NCBI RefSeq assembly: GCF_050948175.1 | Contig: NW_027490167.1 | Location: forward strand, 186,001 to 250,000 | Source: Xylocopa sonorina | Taxonomy: Eukaryota; Arthropoda; Insecta; Hymenoptera; Apidae | DNA: 64,000 bases | Reading direction: 5' to 3' | In this document: positions 9,701 through 22,970 of the stretch, piece by piece | How positions within the stretch are numbered: position 1 is the first letter of the stretch | How the letters are laid out: every line of letters begins with the position of its first letter | The notes under the pieces: generated by a model | Seen by the model: only the letters and a program-made list of their open reading frames with translations | The model's database searches: none | Told to the model about the DNA's origin: nothing | Made by a program: the position numbers and the translations under genes

Positions 9701-12317
9701 CATGAAACATAGATATGAGATGCAATATCTCGTTTTAAGAAGCATTTGAACTCTATTGCTACGAAACCTAGACATCTGCAGACGCTATGTCCTTGCAAGG
9801 AAGTGTCGCATTTACATTCATTTGAAGTGTAGACGAGGAATACATAACACTTCGCAAATCATATAATATCTTACCATGAAATATAAAAATGAGATACGGA
9901 ATCGCGTTTTAAGAATCATAGGAACACTATTGCTACGATACGTAGACATTTGCAAACGCTATTTCCTTGCAAGGAAGTGTCGCATTTACATTCATTTGTA
10001 GTGTAGACGAGGAATGCATAACACTTCGCAATGAATATTATATCTTATCATGAAACATAGATATGAGATGCAATGTCTCGTTTTAAGAAGCATTTGAACT
10101 CTATTGCTACGATACCTAGACATCTGCAGACGCTATTTCCTAGTAAGGAAGTGTCGCATTTACATTCATTTGAAGTGTAGACGAAGAATACATGACACTT
10201 CGCAAACCATATTACATCTTACCATGAAACATAGAAATGAGATGCGATATCGCGTTTTAAGAAGCATTAGAAATCTATTGCTACGATACGTAGACATCTG
10301 CAAACGCTATTTCCTAGCGAGGAAGTGTCGCATTTATATTCATTTGAAGTGTGGACGAGGAATACATGACACTTCGCAAATCATATAATATCTTACCATG
10401 AAACATAAAAATGAGATGCGATATCGCGTTTTAAGAAGCATTAGAACTCTATTGCTACGATACCTAGACATCTGCAGACGCTATTTCCTAGCAAGGAAGT
10501 GTCGCATTTACATTCATTTGAAGTGTAGATGAGGAATACATAACACTTCGCAAATCATATTATATCTTACCATGAAACATAGAAATGAGATACGGAATCG
10601 CGTTTTAAGAATCATAGGAACACTATTGCTACGATACGTAGACATCTGCAAACGCTATTTCCTTGCAAGGAAGTGTCGCATTTACATTCATTTGAAGTGT
10701 AGACGAGGAATACATAACACTTCGCACATCATATTATATCTTACCATGGAACATAGAAATGAGATGCGATATAGCGTTTGAAGAAGCATTAGAAATCTAT
10801 TGCTACGATACGTAGACATCTGCTAACGCTATTTCCTAGCGAGGAAGTGTCGCATTTACATTCATTTGAAGTGTAGACGAGGAATACATAACACTTCGCA
10901 CATCATATTATATCTTACCATGAAACATAGAAATGAGATGCGATATCGCGTTTTAAGAAGCATTAGAACTCTATTGCTGCGATAGGTAGACATCTGCAAA
11001 CGCTATTTCCTTGCAAGGAAGTGTCGCATTTACATTCGTTTGAAGTGTAGACGAAGAATACATGACACTTCGCAAACCATATTATATCTTACCATAAAAC
11101 ATAGAAATGAGATGCGATATCGCGTTTTAAGGAGCATTAGAACTCTATCGCTGCGATACCTAGACATCTGTAGACGCCATTTCCTAGCAAGGAAGTGTCG
11201 CATTTACATTCATTTGAAGTGTAGACGAGGAATACATAACACTTCGCAAATCATATTATATCTTACCATGAAACATAGAAATGAGATACGATATCGCGTT
11301 TTAAGAATCATAGGAACACTATTGCTACGATACGTAGACATCTGCAAACGCTATTTCCTAGCGCTGAAGTGTCGCATTCACATTCATTTGAAGTGTAGAC
11401 GAGGAATACATAACACTTCGCAAATCATATTATATCTTACCATGAAACATAGAAATGAGATGCGATATCGCGTTTTAAGTATCATAAGAACCCTATTGCT
11501 TCGATACGTAGACAACTGCAAACGCTATTTCCTTGGAAGGAAGTGTCGCAATTACATTCATTTTAATCGTATACGAGGAGTGCATGACACGTCGCAATGA
11601 ATATTATATCTTATCATGAAACATAGATGTGGGATGCAATATCTCGTTTTAAGAAGCATTTGAACTCTATTGCTACGATACCTAGACATCTGCAGACGCT
11701 ATTTCCCAGCAAGGAAGTGTCGCATTTACATTCATTTGAAGTGTAGACGAGGAATACATGACACTTCGCAAATCATATTATATCTTACCATGAAACATAG
11801 AAATGAGATGCGATCTCGCGTTTTAAGAAGCATTAGAAATCTATTGCTACGATACGTAGACATCTGCAAACGCTATTTCCTAGCGAGGAAGTGTCGCATT
11901 CACATTCCTTTGAAGTGTAGACGAGGAATACATAACACTTCGCAAATCATATTATATCTTACCATGAAACATAGAAATGAGATGCGATATCGCGTTTTAA
12001 GAATCATAAGGACTCTATTGCTACGATACGTAGACAACTGCAAACGCTATTTCCCTGCAAGGAAGTGTCGCATTTACATTCATTTGAATCGTATACTAGG
12101 AATGCATAACACTTCGCAATGAATATTATATCTTATCATGAAACATAGATATGAGATGCATAATCTCGTTTTAAGAAGCATTTGAACTCTATTGCTACGA
12201 TACCTAGACATCTGCTGACGCTTTTTCCTAGTAAGGAAGTGTCGCATTTACATTCATTTGAAGTGTAGACGAAGAATACATGACACTTCGCAAACCATAT
12301 TATATCTTACCATGAAA
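6750..12317 (+). repeat. 16-mer higher-order repeat, 2784 bp, two tandem copies
   Basis: The block at about 6750-9533 is repeated at about 9534-12317 with an offset of exactly 2784 bp (16 x 174). By eye I found only a handful of differences. Examples are AAGAATG at 7623 against AAAAATG at 10407, GCGTAGACG near 8446 against GTGTAGACG near 11230, and GCATTTAC near 8766 against GCAATTAC near 11550. The limits are where the neighbouring monomers stop matching. Confidence 0.93.
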
Positions 12318-13309
12318 CATAGAAATGAGATACGATATCGCTTTTTAAGAAGCATTAGAAATCTATTGCTACGATACATAGACATCTGCAAACGCTATTT
12401 CTTTGCAAGGAAGTGTCGCATTTACATTCATTTGAAGTGTGGACGAGGAATACATAACACTTCGCAAATCATATTATATCTTACCATGAAACATAGAAAT
12501 GAGATGCGATATCGCGTTTTAAGAAGCATTAGAACTCTATTGCTACGATAGGTAGACAACTGCAAACGCTATTTCCTTGCAAGGAAGTGTCGCATTTACA
12601 TTCATTTGAAGTGTAGACGAGGAATACATAACACTTCGCAAATCATATTATATCTTACCATGAACCATAGAAATGAGATGCGATATCGCGTTTTAAGAAT
12701 CATAAGAACTCTATTGCTACGATACGTAGACATCTGCAAACGCTATTTCCTAGCGAGGAAGTGTCGCATTTACATTCATTTGAAGTGTCGACGAGGAATA
12801 CATAACACTTCGCAAATCATATAATATCTTACCATGAAACATAAAAATGAGATGCGATATCGCGTTTTAAGAAGCATTAGAACTCTATTGCTACGATACC
12901 TAGATATCTGCAGACGCTATTTCCTAGCAAGGAAGTGTCGCATTTACATTCATTTGAAGTGTAGATGAGGAATACATAACACTTAGCAAATCATATTATA
13001 TCTTACCATGAAACATAGAAATGAGATGCGATATCGCGTTTTAAGAAGCATTAGAACTCTATTGCTACGATACGTAGACATCTGCTAACGCTATTTCCTA
13101 CCGAGGAAGTGTCGCATTTACATTCATTTGAAGTGTGGACGAGGAATACATAACACTTCGCAAATCATATTATATCTTACCATGAAACATAGAAATGAGA
13201 TACGGAATCGCGTTTTAAGAATCATAGGAACACTATTGCTACGATACGTAGACATCTGCAAACGCTATTTCCTTGCAAGGAAGTGTCGCATTTACATTCA
13301 TTTGAAGTG

Positions 13310-15595
13310 TAGACGAGGAATACATAACACTTCGCAATGAGTATTATATCTTAGCATGAAACATAGATATGAGATGCAATATCTCGTTTTAAGAAGCATT
13401 TGAACTCTATTGCTACGAAACCTAGACATCTGCAGACGCTATTTCCTAGCAAGGAAGTGTCGCATTTGCATTCATTTGAAGTGTAGACGAGGAATACATA
13501 ACACTTCGCAAATCATATTATATCTTACCATGAAGCATAGAAATGAGATGCGATATCGCGTTTTAAGAATCATGAGAACTCTATCGCTACGATACCTAGA
13601 CATCTGCGGACGCTATTTCTTTGCAAGGAAGTGTCGCATTTACATTCATTTGAAGTGTAGGCGAGGAATACATAACACTTCGCAAATCATATTATATCTT
13701 ACCATGTAGCATAGAAATGAGATGCGATATCGCGTTTTAAGAAGCATTAGAACTCTATCGCTACTATACCTAGACATCTGCAGACGCTATTTTCTAGCAA
13801 GGAAGTGTCGCATTTACATTCATTTGAAGTGTAGACGAGGAATACATATCACATCGCAAATCATATTATATCTTACCATGAAACATAGAAATGAGATACG
13901 ATATCGCGTTTTAAGAAGCATTTGAGCTCTATTGCTACGATACCTAGACATCTGCAGACGCTATTTGCTAGCAAGGAAGTGTCGCATTTGCATTCATTTG
14001 AAGTGTAGACGAGGAGTACATGACACTTCGCAAATCATATTATATCTTACCATGAAACAAAGAAATCAGATGCGGCATCGCGTTTTAAGAAACATAAGAA
14101 CTCTATTGCTACGATACGTAGACATCTGCAGACGCTATTTCCTTGCAAGGAGGTGTCGCATTTACATTCATTTGAAGTGTAGACGAGGAATACATAACAC
14201 TTCGCAAATCGTATTATATCTTACCATGAAACATAGAAATGAGATGCGATATCGCGTTTTAAGAAGCATTAGAACTCTATTGCTACGATAGGTAGACATC
14301 TGCAAACGCTATTTCCTTGCAAGGAAGTGTCGCATTTACATTCGTTTGAAGTGTAGACGAGGAATACATAACACTTCGCAAATCATATTATATCTTACCA
14401 TGAAACATTGAAATGGGATACGGATTCGCGTTTTAAGAATCATAGGAACACTATTGCTACGATACGTAGAAATCTGCAAACGCTATTTCCTTGCAAGAAA
14501 GTGTCGCATTTACATTCAATTGTAGTGTAGACGAGGAATACATAACACTTCGCAAATTATATAATATCTTACCATGAAACATAGAAATGAGATGCGATAT
14601 CGCGTTTTAAGAAGCACTAGAAATCTATTGCTACGATACGTAGACATCTGCTAACGCTATTTCCTCGCGAGGAAGTGTCGCATTTACATTCATTTGAAGC
14701 GTAGACGAGGAATACATAACACTTCGCACATCATATTATATCTTACCATGAAACATAGAAATGAGATGCGATATCGCGTTTTAAGAAGCATTAGAACTCT
14801 ATTGCTGCGATAGGTAGACATCTGCAAACGCTATTTCCTTGCAAGGAAGTGTCGCATTTACATTCATTTGAGTCGTATACGAGGAATGCATAACACTTCG
14901 CAATGAATATTATATCTTATCATGAAACATAGATATGAGATGCAATGTCTCGTTTTAAGAAGCATTTGAACTCTATTGCTACGATACCTAGACATCTGCA
15001 GGCGCTATTTCCTAGTAAGGAAGTGTCGCATTTACATTCATTTGAAGTGTAGACGAAGAATACATGACACTTCGCAAACCATATTATATCTTACCATGAA
15101 ACATAGAAATGAGATGCGATATCGCGTTTCAAGGAGCATTAGAAATCTATTGCTACGATACGTAGATATCTGCAAACGCTATTTCTTTGCAAGGAAGTGT
15201 CGCATTTACATTCATTTGAAGTGTGGACGAGGAATACATAACACTTCGCAAATCATATTATATCTTACCATGAAACATAGAAGTGAGATGCGATATCGCG
15301 TTTTAAGAAGCATTAGAACTCTATTGCTACGATAGGTAGACATCTGCAAACGCTATTTCCTTGCAAGGAAGTGTCGCATTTAAATTCATTTGAAGTGTAG
15401 ACGAGGAATACATAACACTTCGCAAATCACATTATATCTTACCATGAAACATAGAAATGAGATGCGATATCGCGTTTTAAGAAGCATTAGAACTCTATCG
15501 CTACGATACCTAGACATCTGCAGACGCCATTTCCTAGCAAGGAAGTGTCGCATTTACATTCATTTGAAGTGTAGACGAGGAATACATAACACCTC
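13310..15595 (+). repeat. 13-monomer block, first copy (second at 19052-21337, offset 33 monomers)
   Basis: This block recurs at an offset of 5742 bp (33 x 174) with few differences, for example GGAGTACATG near 14011 against GGAATACATG near 19753, and GATATCGCGTTTC near 15118 against GATTTCGCGTTTC near 20860. It includes distinctive monomers with CATGTAGCATAG and with CATGAAACAAAG. The copies are separated, so this is a displaced duplication or the remainder of a larger HOR. Confidence 0.9.
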
Positions 15596-15599
15596 GCAA

Positions 15600-17005
15600 A
15601 CCATATTATATCTTACCATGAAACATAGAAATGAGATGCGATATCGCGTTTTAAGGAGCATTAGAAATCTATTGCTACGATACGTAGACATCTGCAAACG
15701 CTATTTCTTTGCAAGGAAGTGTCGCATTTACATTCATTTGAAGTGTGGACGAGGAATACATAACACTTCGCAAATCATATTATATCTTACCATGAAACAT
15801 AGAAGTGAGATGCGATATCGCGTTTTAAGAAGCATTAGAACTCTATTGCTACGATAGGTAGACATCTGCAAACGCTATTTCCTTGCAAGGAAGTGTCGCA
15901 TTTACATTCATTTGAAGTGTAGACGAGGAATACATAACACTTCGCAAATCATATTATATCTTACCATGAAACATAGAAATGAGATGCGATATCGCGTTTT
16001 TAGAAGAATTAGAACTCTATCGCTACGATACCTAGACATCTGCAGACGCCATTTCCTAGCAAGAAAGTGTCGCATTTACATTCATTTGAAGTGTAAACGA
16101 GGAATACATAACACTTCGCAAATCATATTATATCTTACCATGAAACATAGAAATGAGATACGATATCGCGTTTTAAGAATCATAGGAACACTATTGCTAC
16201 GATACGTAGACATCTGCAAACGCTATTTCCTAGCGCTGAAGTGTCGCATTCACATTCATTTGAAGTGTAGACGAGGAATACATAACACTTCGCAAATCAT
16301 ATTATATCTTACCATGAAACATAGAAATGAGATGCGATATCGCGTTTTAAGAGGCATTAGAAATCTATTGCTACGATACGTAGACATCTGCTGACGCTTT
16401 TTCCTAGTAAGGAAGTGTCGCATTTACATTCATCTGAAGTGTAGACGAAGAATACATGACACTTCGCAAACCATATTATATCTTACCATGAAACATAGAA
16501 ATGAGATGCGATATCGCTTTTTAAGAAGCATTAGAAATCTATTGCTACGATACGTAGACATCGGCAAACGCTATTTCTTTGCAAGGAAGTGTCGCATTTA
16601 CATTCATTTGAAGTGTGGACGAGGAATACATAATACTTCGCAAATCATATTATATCTTACCATGAAACATAGAAATGAGATGCGATATCGCGTTTTAAGA
16701 ACCATTAGAACTCTATCGCTACGATACCTAGACATCTGCAGACGCCATTTCCTAGCAAGGAAGTGTCGCATTTACATTCATTTGAAGTGTAGACGAGGAA
16801 TACATATCACTTCGCAAATCATATTATATCTTACCATGAAACATAGAAATGAGATGCGATATCGCGTTTTAAGAAGCATTAGAACTCTATCGCTACGATA
16901 CCTAGACATCTGCAGACGCTATTTCCTAGCAAGGAAGTGTCGCATTTACATTCATTTGAAGTGTAGACGAGGAATACATAACACTTCGCAAATCATATTA
17001 TATCT
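15600..17005 (+). repeat. 8-monomer block repeated at 22560-23965 (offset 40 monomers)
   Basis: The block recurs at +6960 bp (40 x 174). It includes monomers with CGTTTTTAGAAGAATT and with TAGCGCTGAAGTGT. Differences seen by eye include TCGGCAAACG near 16561 against TCTGCAAACG near 23521, and CTACGATACC against CTACGGTACC near 23851. The offset differs from that of the 33-mer block just upstream, so the 870 bp expansion separates the two. Confidence 0.88.
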
Positions 17006-19051
17006 TACCATGAAACATAGAAATGAGATGCGATATCGCGTTTTAAGAAGCATTAGAACTCTATTGCTACGATAGGTAGACAACTGCAAACGCTATTTCC
17101 TTGCAAGGAAGTGTCGCATTTACATTCATTTGAAGTGTAGACGAGGAATACATAACACTTCGCAAATCATATTATATCTTACCATGAACCATAGAAATGA
17201 GATGCGATATCGCGTTTTAAGAATCATAAGAACTCTATTGCTACGATACGTAGACATCTGCAAACGCTATTTCCTAGCGAGGAAGTGTCGCATTTACATT
17301 CATTTGAAGTGTAGACGAGGAATACATAACACTTCGCAAATCATATAATATCTTACCATGAAACATAAAAATGAGATGCGATATCGCGTTTTAAGAAGCA
17401 TTAGAACTCTATTGCTACGATACCTAGATATCTGCAGACGCTATTTCCTAGCAAGGAAGTGTCGCATTTACATTCATTTGAAGTGTAGATGAGGAATACA
17501 TAACACATAGCAAATCATATTATATCTTACCATGAAACATAGAAATGAGATGCGATATCGCGTTTTAAGAAGCATTAGAACTCTATTGCTACGATACGTA
17601 GACATCTGCTAACGCTATTTCCTACCGAGGAAGTGTCGCATTTACATTCATTTGAAGCGTAGACGAGGAATACATAACACTTCGCAATGAGTATTATATC
17701 TTAGCATGAAACATAGAAATGAGATGCGATATCGCTTTTTAAGAAGCATTAGAAATCTATTGCTACGATACGTAGACATCTGCAAACGCTATTTCTTTGC
17801 AAGGAAGTGTCGCATTTACATTCATTTGAAGTGTGGACGAGGAATACATAACACTTCGCAAAATCATATTATATCTTACCATGAAACATAGAAATGAGAT
17901 GCGATATCGCGTTTTAAGAACCATTAGAACTCTATCGCTACGATACCTAGACATCTGCAGACGCCATTTCCTAGCAAGGAAGTGTCGCATTTACATTCAT
18001 TTGAAGTGTAGACGAGGAATACATATCACTTCGCAAATCATATTATATCTTACCATGAAACATAGAAATGAGATGCGATATCGCGTTTTAAGAAGCATTA
18101 GAACTCTATCGCTAGGATACCTAGACATCTGCAGACGCTATTTCCTAGCAAGGAAGTGTCGCATTTACATTCATTTGAAGTGTAGACGAGGAATACATAA
18201 CACTTCGCAAATCATATTATATCTTACCATGAACATAGAAATGAGATGCGATATCGCGTTTTAAGAAGCATTAGAACTCTATTGCTACGATAGGTAGACA
18301 TCTGCAAACGCTATTTCCTTGCAAGGAAGTGTCGCATTTACATTCGTTTGAAGTGTAGACGAGGAATACATAACACTTCGCAAATCATATTATATCTTAC
18401 CATGAAACATTGAAATGGGATACGGATTCGCGTTTTAAGAATCATAGGAACACTATTGCTACGATACGTAGAAATCTGCAAACGCTATTTCCTTGCAAGA
18501 AAGTGTCGCATTTACATTCAATTGTAGTGTAGACGAGGAATACATAACACTTCGCAAATTATATAATATCTTACCATGAAACATAGAAATGAGATGCGAT
18601 ATCGCGTTTTAAGAAGCACTAGAAATCTATTGCTACGATACGTAGACATCTGCTAACGCTATTTCCTCGCGAGGAAGTGTCGCATTTACATTCATTTGAA
18701 GTGTAGACGAGGAATACATAACACTTCGCAAATCATATAATATCTTACCATGAAACATAAAAATGAGATGCGATATCGCGTTTTAAGAAGCATTAGAACT
18801 CTATTGCTACGATACCTAGATATCTGCAGACGCTATTTCCTAGCAAGGAAGTGTCGCATTTACATTCATTTGAAGTGTAGATGAGGAATACATAACACAT
18901 AGCAAATCATATTATATCTTACCATGAAACATAGAAATGAGATGCGATATCGCGTTTTAAGAAGCATTAGAACTCTATTGCTACGATACGTAGACATCTG
19001 CTAACGCTATTTCCTACCGAGGAAGTGTCGCATTTACATTCATTTGAAGCG

Positions 19052-21337
19052 TAGACGAGGAATACATAACACTTCGCAATGAGTATTATATCTTAGCATG
19101 AAACATAGATATGAGATGCAATATCTCGTTTTAAGAAGCATTTGAACTCTATTGCTACGAAACCTAGACATCTGCAGACGCTATTTCCTAGCAAGGAAGT
19201 GTCGCATTTGCATTCATTTGAAGTGTAGACGAGGAATACATAACACTTCGCAAATCATATTATATCTTACCATGAAGCATAGAAATGAGATGCGATATCG
19301 CGTTTTAAGAATCATGAGAACTCTATCGCTACGATACCTAGACATCTGCGGACGCTATTTCTTTGCAAGGAAGTGTCGCATTTACATTCATTTGAAGTGT
19401 AGGCGAGGAATACATAACACTTCGCAAATCATATTATATCTTACCATGTAGCATAGAAATGAGATGCGATATCGCGTTTTAAGAAGCATTAGAACTCTAT
19501 CGCTACTATACCTAGACATCTGCAGACGCTATTTTCTAGCAAGGAAGTGTCGCATTTACATTCATTTGAAGTGTAGACGAGGAATACATATCACATCGCA
19601 AATCATATTATATCTTACCATGAAACATAGAAATGAGATACGATATCGCGTTTTAAGAAGCATTTGAGCTCTATTGCTACGATACCTAGACATCTGCAGA
19701 CGCTATTTGCTAGCAAGGAAGTGTCGCATTTGCATTCATTTGAAGTGTAGACGAGGAATACATGACACTTCGCAAATCATATTATATCTTACCATGAAAC
19801 AAAGAAATCAGATGCGGCATCGCGTTTTAAGAAACATAAGAACTCTATTGCTACGATACGTAGACATCTGCAGACGCTATTTCCTTGCAAGGAGGTGTCG
19901 CATTTACATTCATTTGAAGTGTAGACGAGGAATACATAACACTTCGCAAATCGTATTATATCTTACCATGAAACATAGAAATGAGATGCGATATCGCGTT
20001 TTAAGAAGCATTAGAACTCTATTGCTACGATAGGTAGACATCTGCAAACGCTATTTCCTTGCAAGGAAGTGTCGCATTTACATTCGTTTGAAGTGTAGAC
20101 GAGGAATACATAACACTTCGCAAATCATATTATATCTTACCATGAAACATTGAAATGGGATACGGATTCGCGTTTTAAGAATCATAGGAACACTATTGCT
20201 ACGATACGTAGAAATCTGCAAACGCTATTTCCTTGCAAGAAAGTGTCGCATTTACATTCAATTGTAGTGTAGACGAGGAATACATAACACTTCGCAAATT
20301 ATATAATATCTTACCATGAAACATAGAAATGAGATGCGATATCGCGTTTTAAGAAGCACTAGAAATCTATTGCTACGATACGTAGACATCTGCTAACGCT
20401 ATTTCCTCGCGAGGAAGTGTCGCATTTACATTCATTTGAAGCGTAGACGAGGAATACATAACACTTCGCACATCATATTATATCTTACCATGAAACATAG
20501 AAATGAGATGCGATATCGCGTTTTAAGAAGCATTAGAACTCTATTGCTGCGATAGGTAGACATCTGCAAACGCTATTTCCTTGCAAGGAAGTGTCGCATT
20601 TACATTCATTTGAATCGTATACGAGGAATGCATAACACTTCGCAATGAATATTATATCTTATCATGAAACATAGATATGAGATGCAATGTCTCGTTTTAA
20701 GAAGCATTTGAACTCTATTGCTACGATACCTAGACATCTGCAGGCGCTATTTCCTAGTAAGGAAGTGTCGCATTTACATTCATTTGAAGTGTAGACGAAG
20801 AATACATGACACTTCGCAAACCATATTATATCTTACCATGAAACATAGAAATGAGATGCGATTTCGCGTTTCAAGGAGCATTAGAAATCTATTGCTACGA
20901 TACGTAGATATCTGCAAACGCTATTTCTTTGCAAGGAAGTGTCGCATTTACATTCATTTGAAGTGTGGACGAGGAATACATAACACTTCGCAAATCATAT
21001 TATATCTTACCATGAAACATAGAAGTGAGATGCGATATCGCGTTTTAAGAAGCATTAGAACTCTATTGCTACGATAGGTAGACATCTGCAAACGCTATTT
21101 CCTTGCAAGGAAGTGTCGCATTTACATTCATTTGAAGTGTAGACGAGGAATACATAACACTTCGCAAATCACATTATATCTTACCATGAAACATAGAAAT
21201 GAGATGCGATATCGCGTTTTAAGAAGCATTAGAACTCTATCGCTACGATACCTAGACATCTGCAGACGCCATTTCCTAGCAAGGAAGTGTCGCATTTACA
21301 TTCATTTGAAGTGTAGACGAGGAATACATAACACCTC
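19052..21337 (+). repeat. 13-monomer block, second copy
   Basis: This is the partner of 13310-15595 at +5742 bp. The copies part just after about 21337, where the second continues GCACATCATA and the first continues GCAAACCATA. That is also where the 870 bp tandem HOR begins to repeat. Confidence 0.9.
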
Positions 21338-22970
21338 GCACATCATATTATATCTTACCATGAAACATAGAAATGAGATGCGATATCGCGTTTTAAGAAG
21401 CATTAGAACTCTATTGCTGCGATAGGTAGACATCTGCAATCGCTATTTCCTTGCAAGGAAGTGTCGCATTTACATTCATTTGAATCGTATACGAGGAATG
21501 CATAACACTTCGCAATGAATATTATATCTTATCATGAAACATAGATATGAGATGCAATGTCTCGTTTTAAGAAGCATTTGAACTCTATTGCTACGATACC
21601 TAGACATCTGCAGGCGCTATTTCCTAGTAAGGAAGTGTCGCATTTACATTCATTTGAAGTGTAGACGAAGAATACATGACACTTCGCAAACCATATTATA
21701 TCTTACCATGAAACATAGAAATGAGATGCGATATCGCGTTTCAAGGAGCATTAGAAATCTATTGCTACGATACGTAGATATCTGCAAACGCTATTTCTTT
21801 GCAAGGAAGTGTCGCATTTACATTCATTTGAAGTGTGGACGAGGAATACATAACACTTCGCAAATCATATTATATCTTACCATGAAACATAGAAGTGAGA
21901 TGCGATATCGCGTTTTAAGAAGCATTAGAACTCTATTGCTACGATAGGTAGACATCTGCAAACGCTATTTCCTTGCAAGGAAGTGTCGCATTTACATTCA
22001 TTTGAAGTGTAGACGAGGAATACATAACACTTCGCAAATCACATTATATCTTACCATGAAACATAGAAATGAGATGCGATATCGCGTTTTAAGAAGCATT
22101 AGAACTCTATCGCTACGATACCTAGACATCTGCAGACGCCATTTCCTAGCAAGGAAGTGTCGCATTTACATTCATTTGAAGTGTAGACGAGGAATACATA
22201 ACACCTCGCACATCATATTATATCTTACCATGAAACATAGAAATGAGATGCGATATCGCGTTTTAAGAAGCATTAGAACTCTATTGCTGCGATAGGTAGA
22301 CATCTGCAATCGCTATTTCCTTGCAAGGAAGTGTCGCATTTACATTCATTTGAATCGTAGACGAGGAATGCATAACACTTCGCAATGAGTATTATATCTT
22401 ATCATGAAACATAGATGTGAGATGCAATATCTCGTTTTAAGAAGCATTTGAACTCTATTGCTACGATACCTAGACATCTGCAGACGCTATTTCCTAGTAA
22501 GGAAGTGTCGCATTTACATTCATTTGAAGTGTAGACGAAGAATACATGACACTTCGCAAACCATATTATATCTTACCATGAAACATAGAAATGAGATGCG
22601 ATATCGCGTTTTAAGGAGCATTAGAAATCTATTGCTACGATACGTAGACATCTGCAAACGCTATTTCTTTGCAAGGAAGTGTCGCATTTACATTCATTTG
22701 AAGTGTGGACGAGGAATACATAACACTTCGCAAATCATATTATATCTTACCATGAAACATAGAAGTGAGATGCGATATCGCGTTTTAAGAAGCATTAGAA
22801 CTCTATTGCTACGATAGGTAGACATCTGCAAACGCTATTTCCTTGCAAGGAAGTGTCGCATTTACATTCATTTGAAGTGTAGACGAGGAATACATAACAC
22901 TTCGCAAATCATATTATATCTTACCATGAAACATAGAAATGAGATGCGATATCGCGTTTTTAGAAGAATT
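20470..22970 (+). repeat. 5-mer higher-order repeat, 870 bp, nearly three tandem copies
   Basis: Units start near 20470, 21340 and 22210, each 870 bp (5 x 174) apart. The first two are almost identical; both contain GATGCAATGTCTCG and CAGGCGCTATTTCC. The third differs more, with ATGTGAGATGCAATATC and GACGAGGAATGC, before joining the 3306 bp HOR. This is the shortest well-defined HOR period in the window. Confidence 0.92.
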
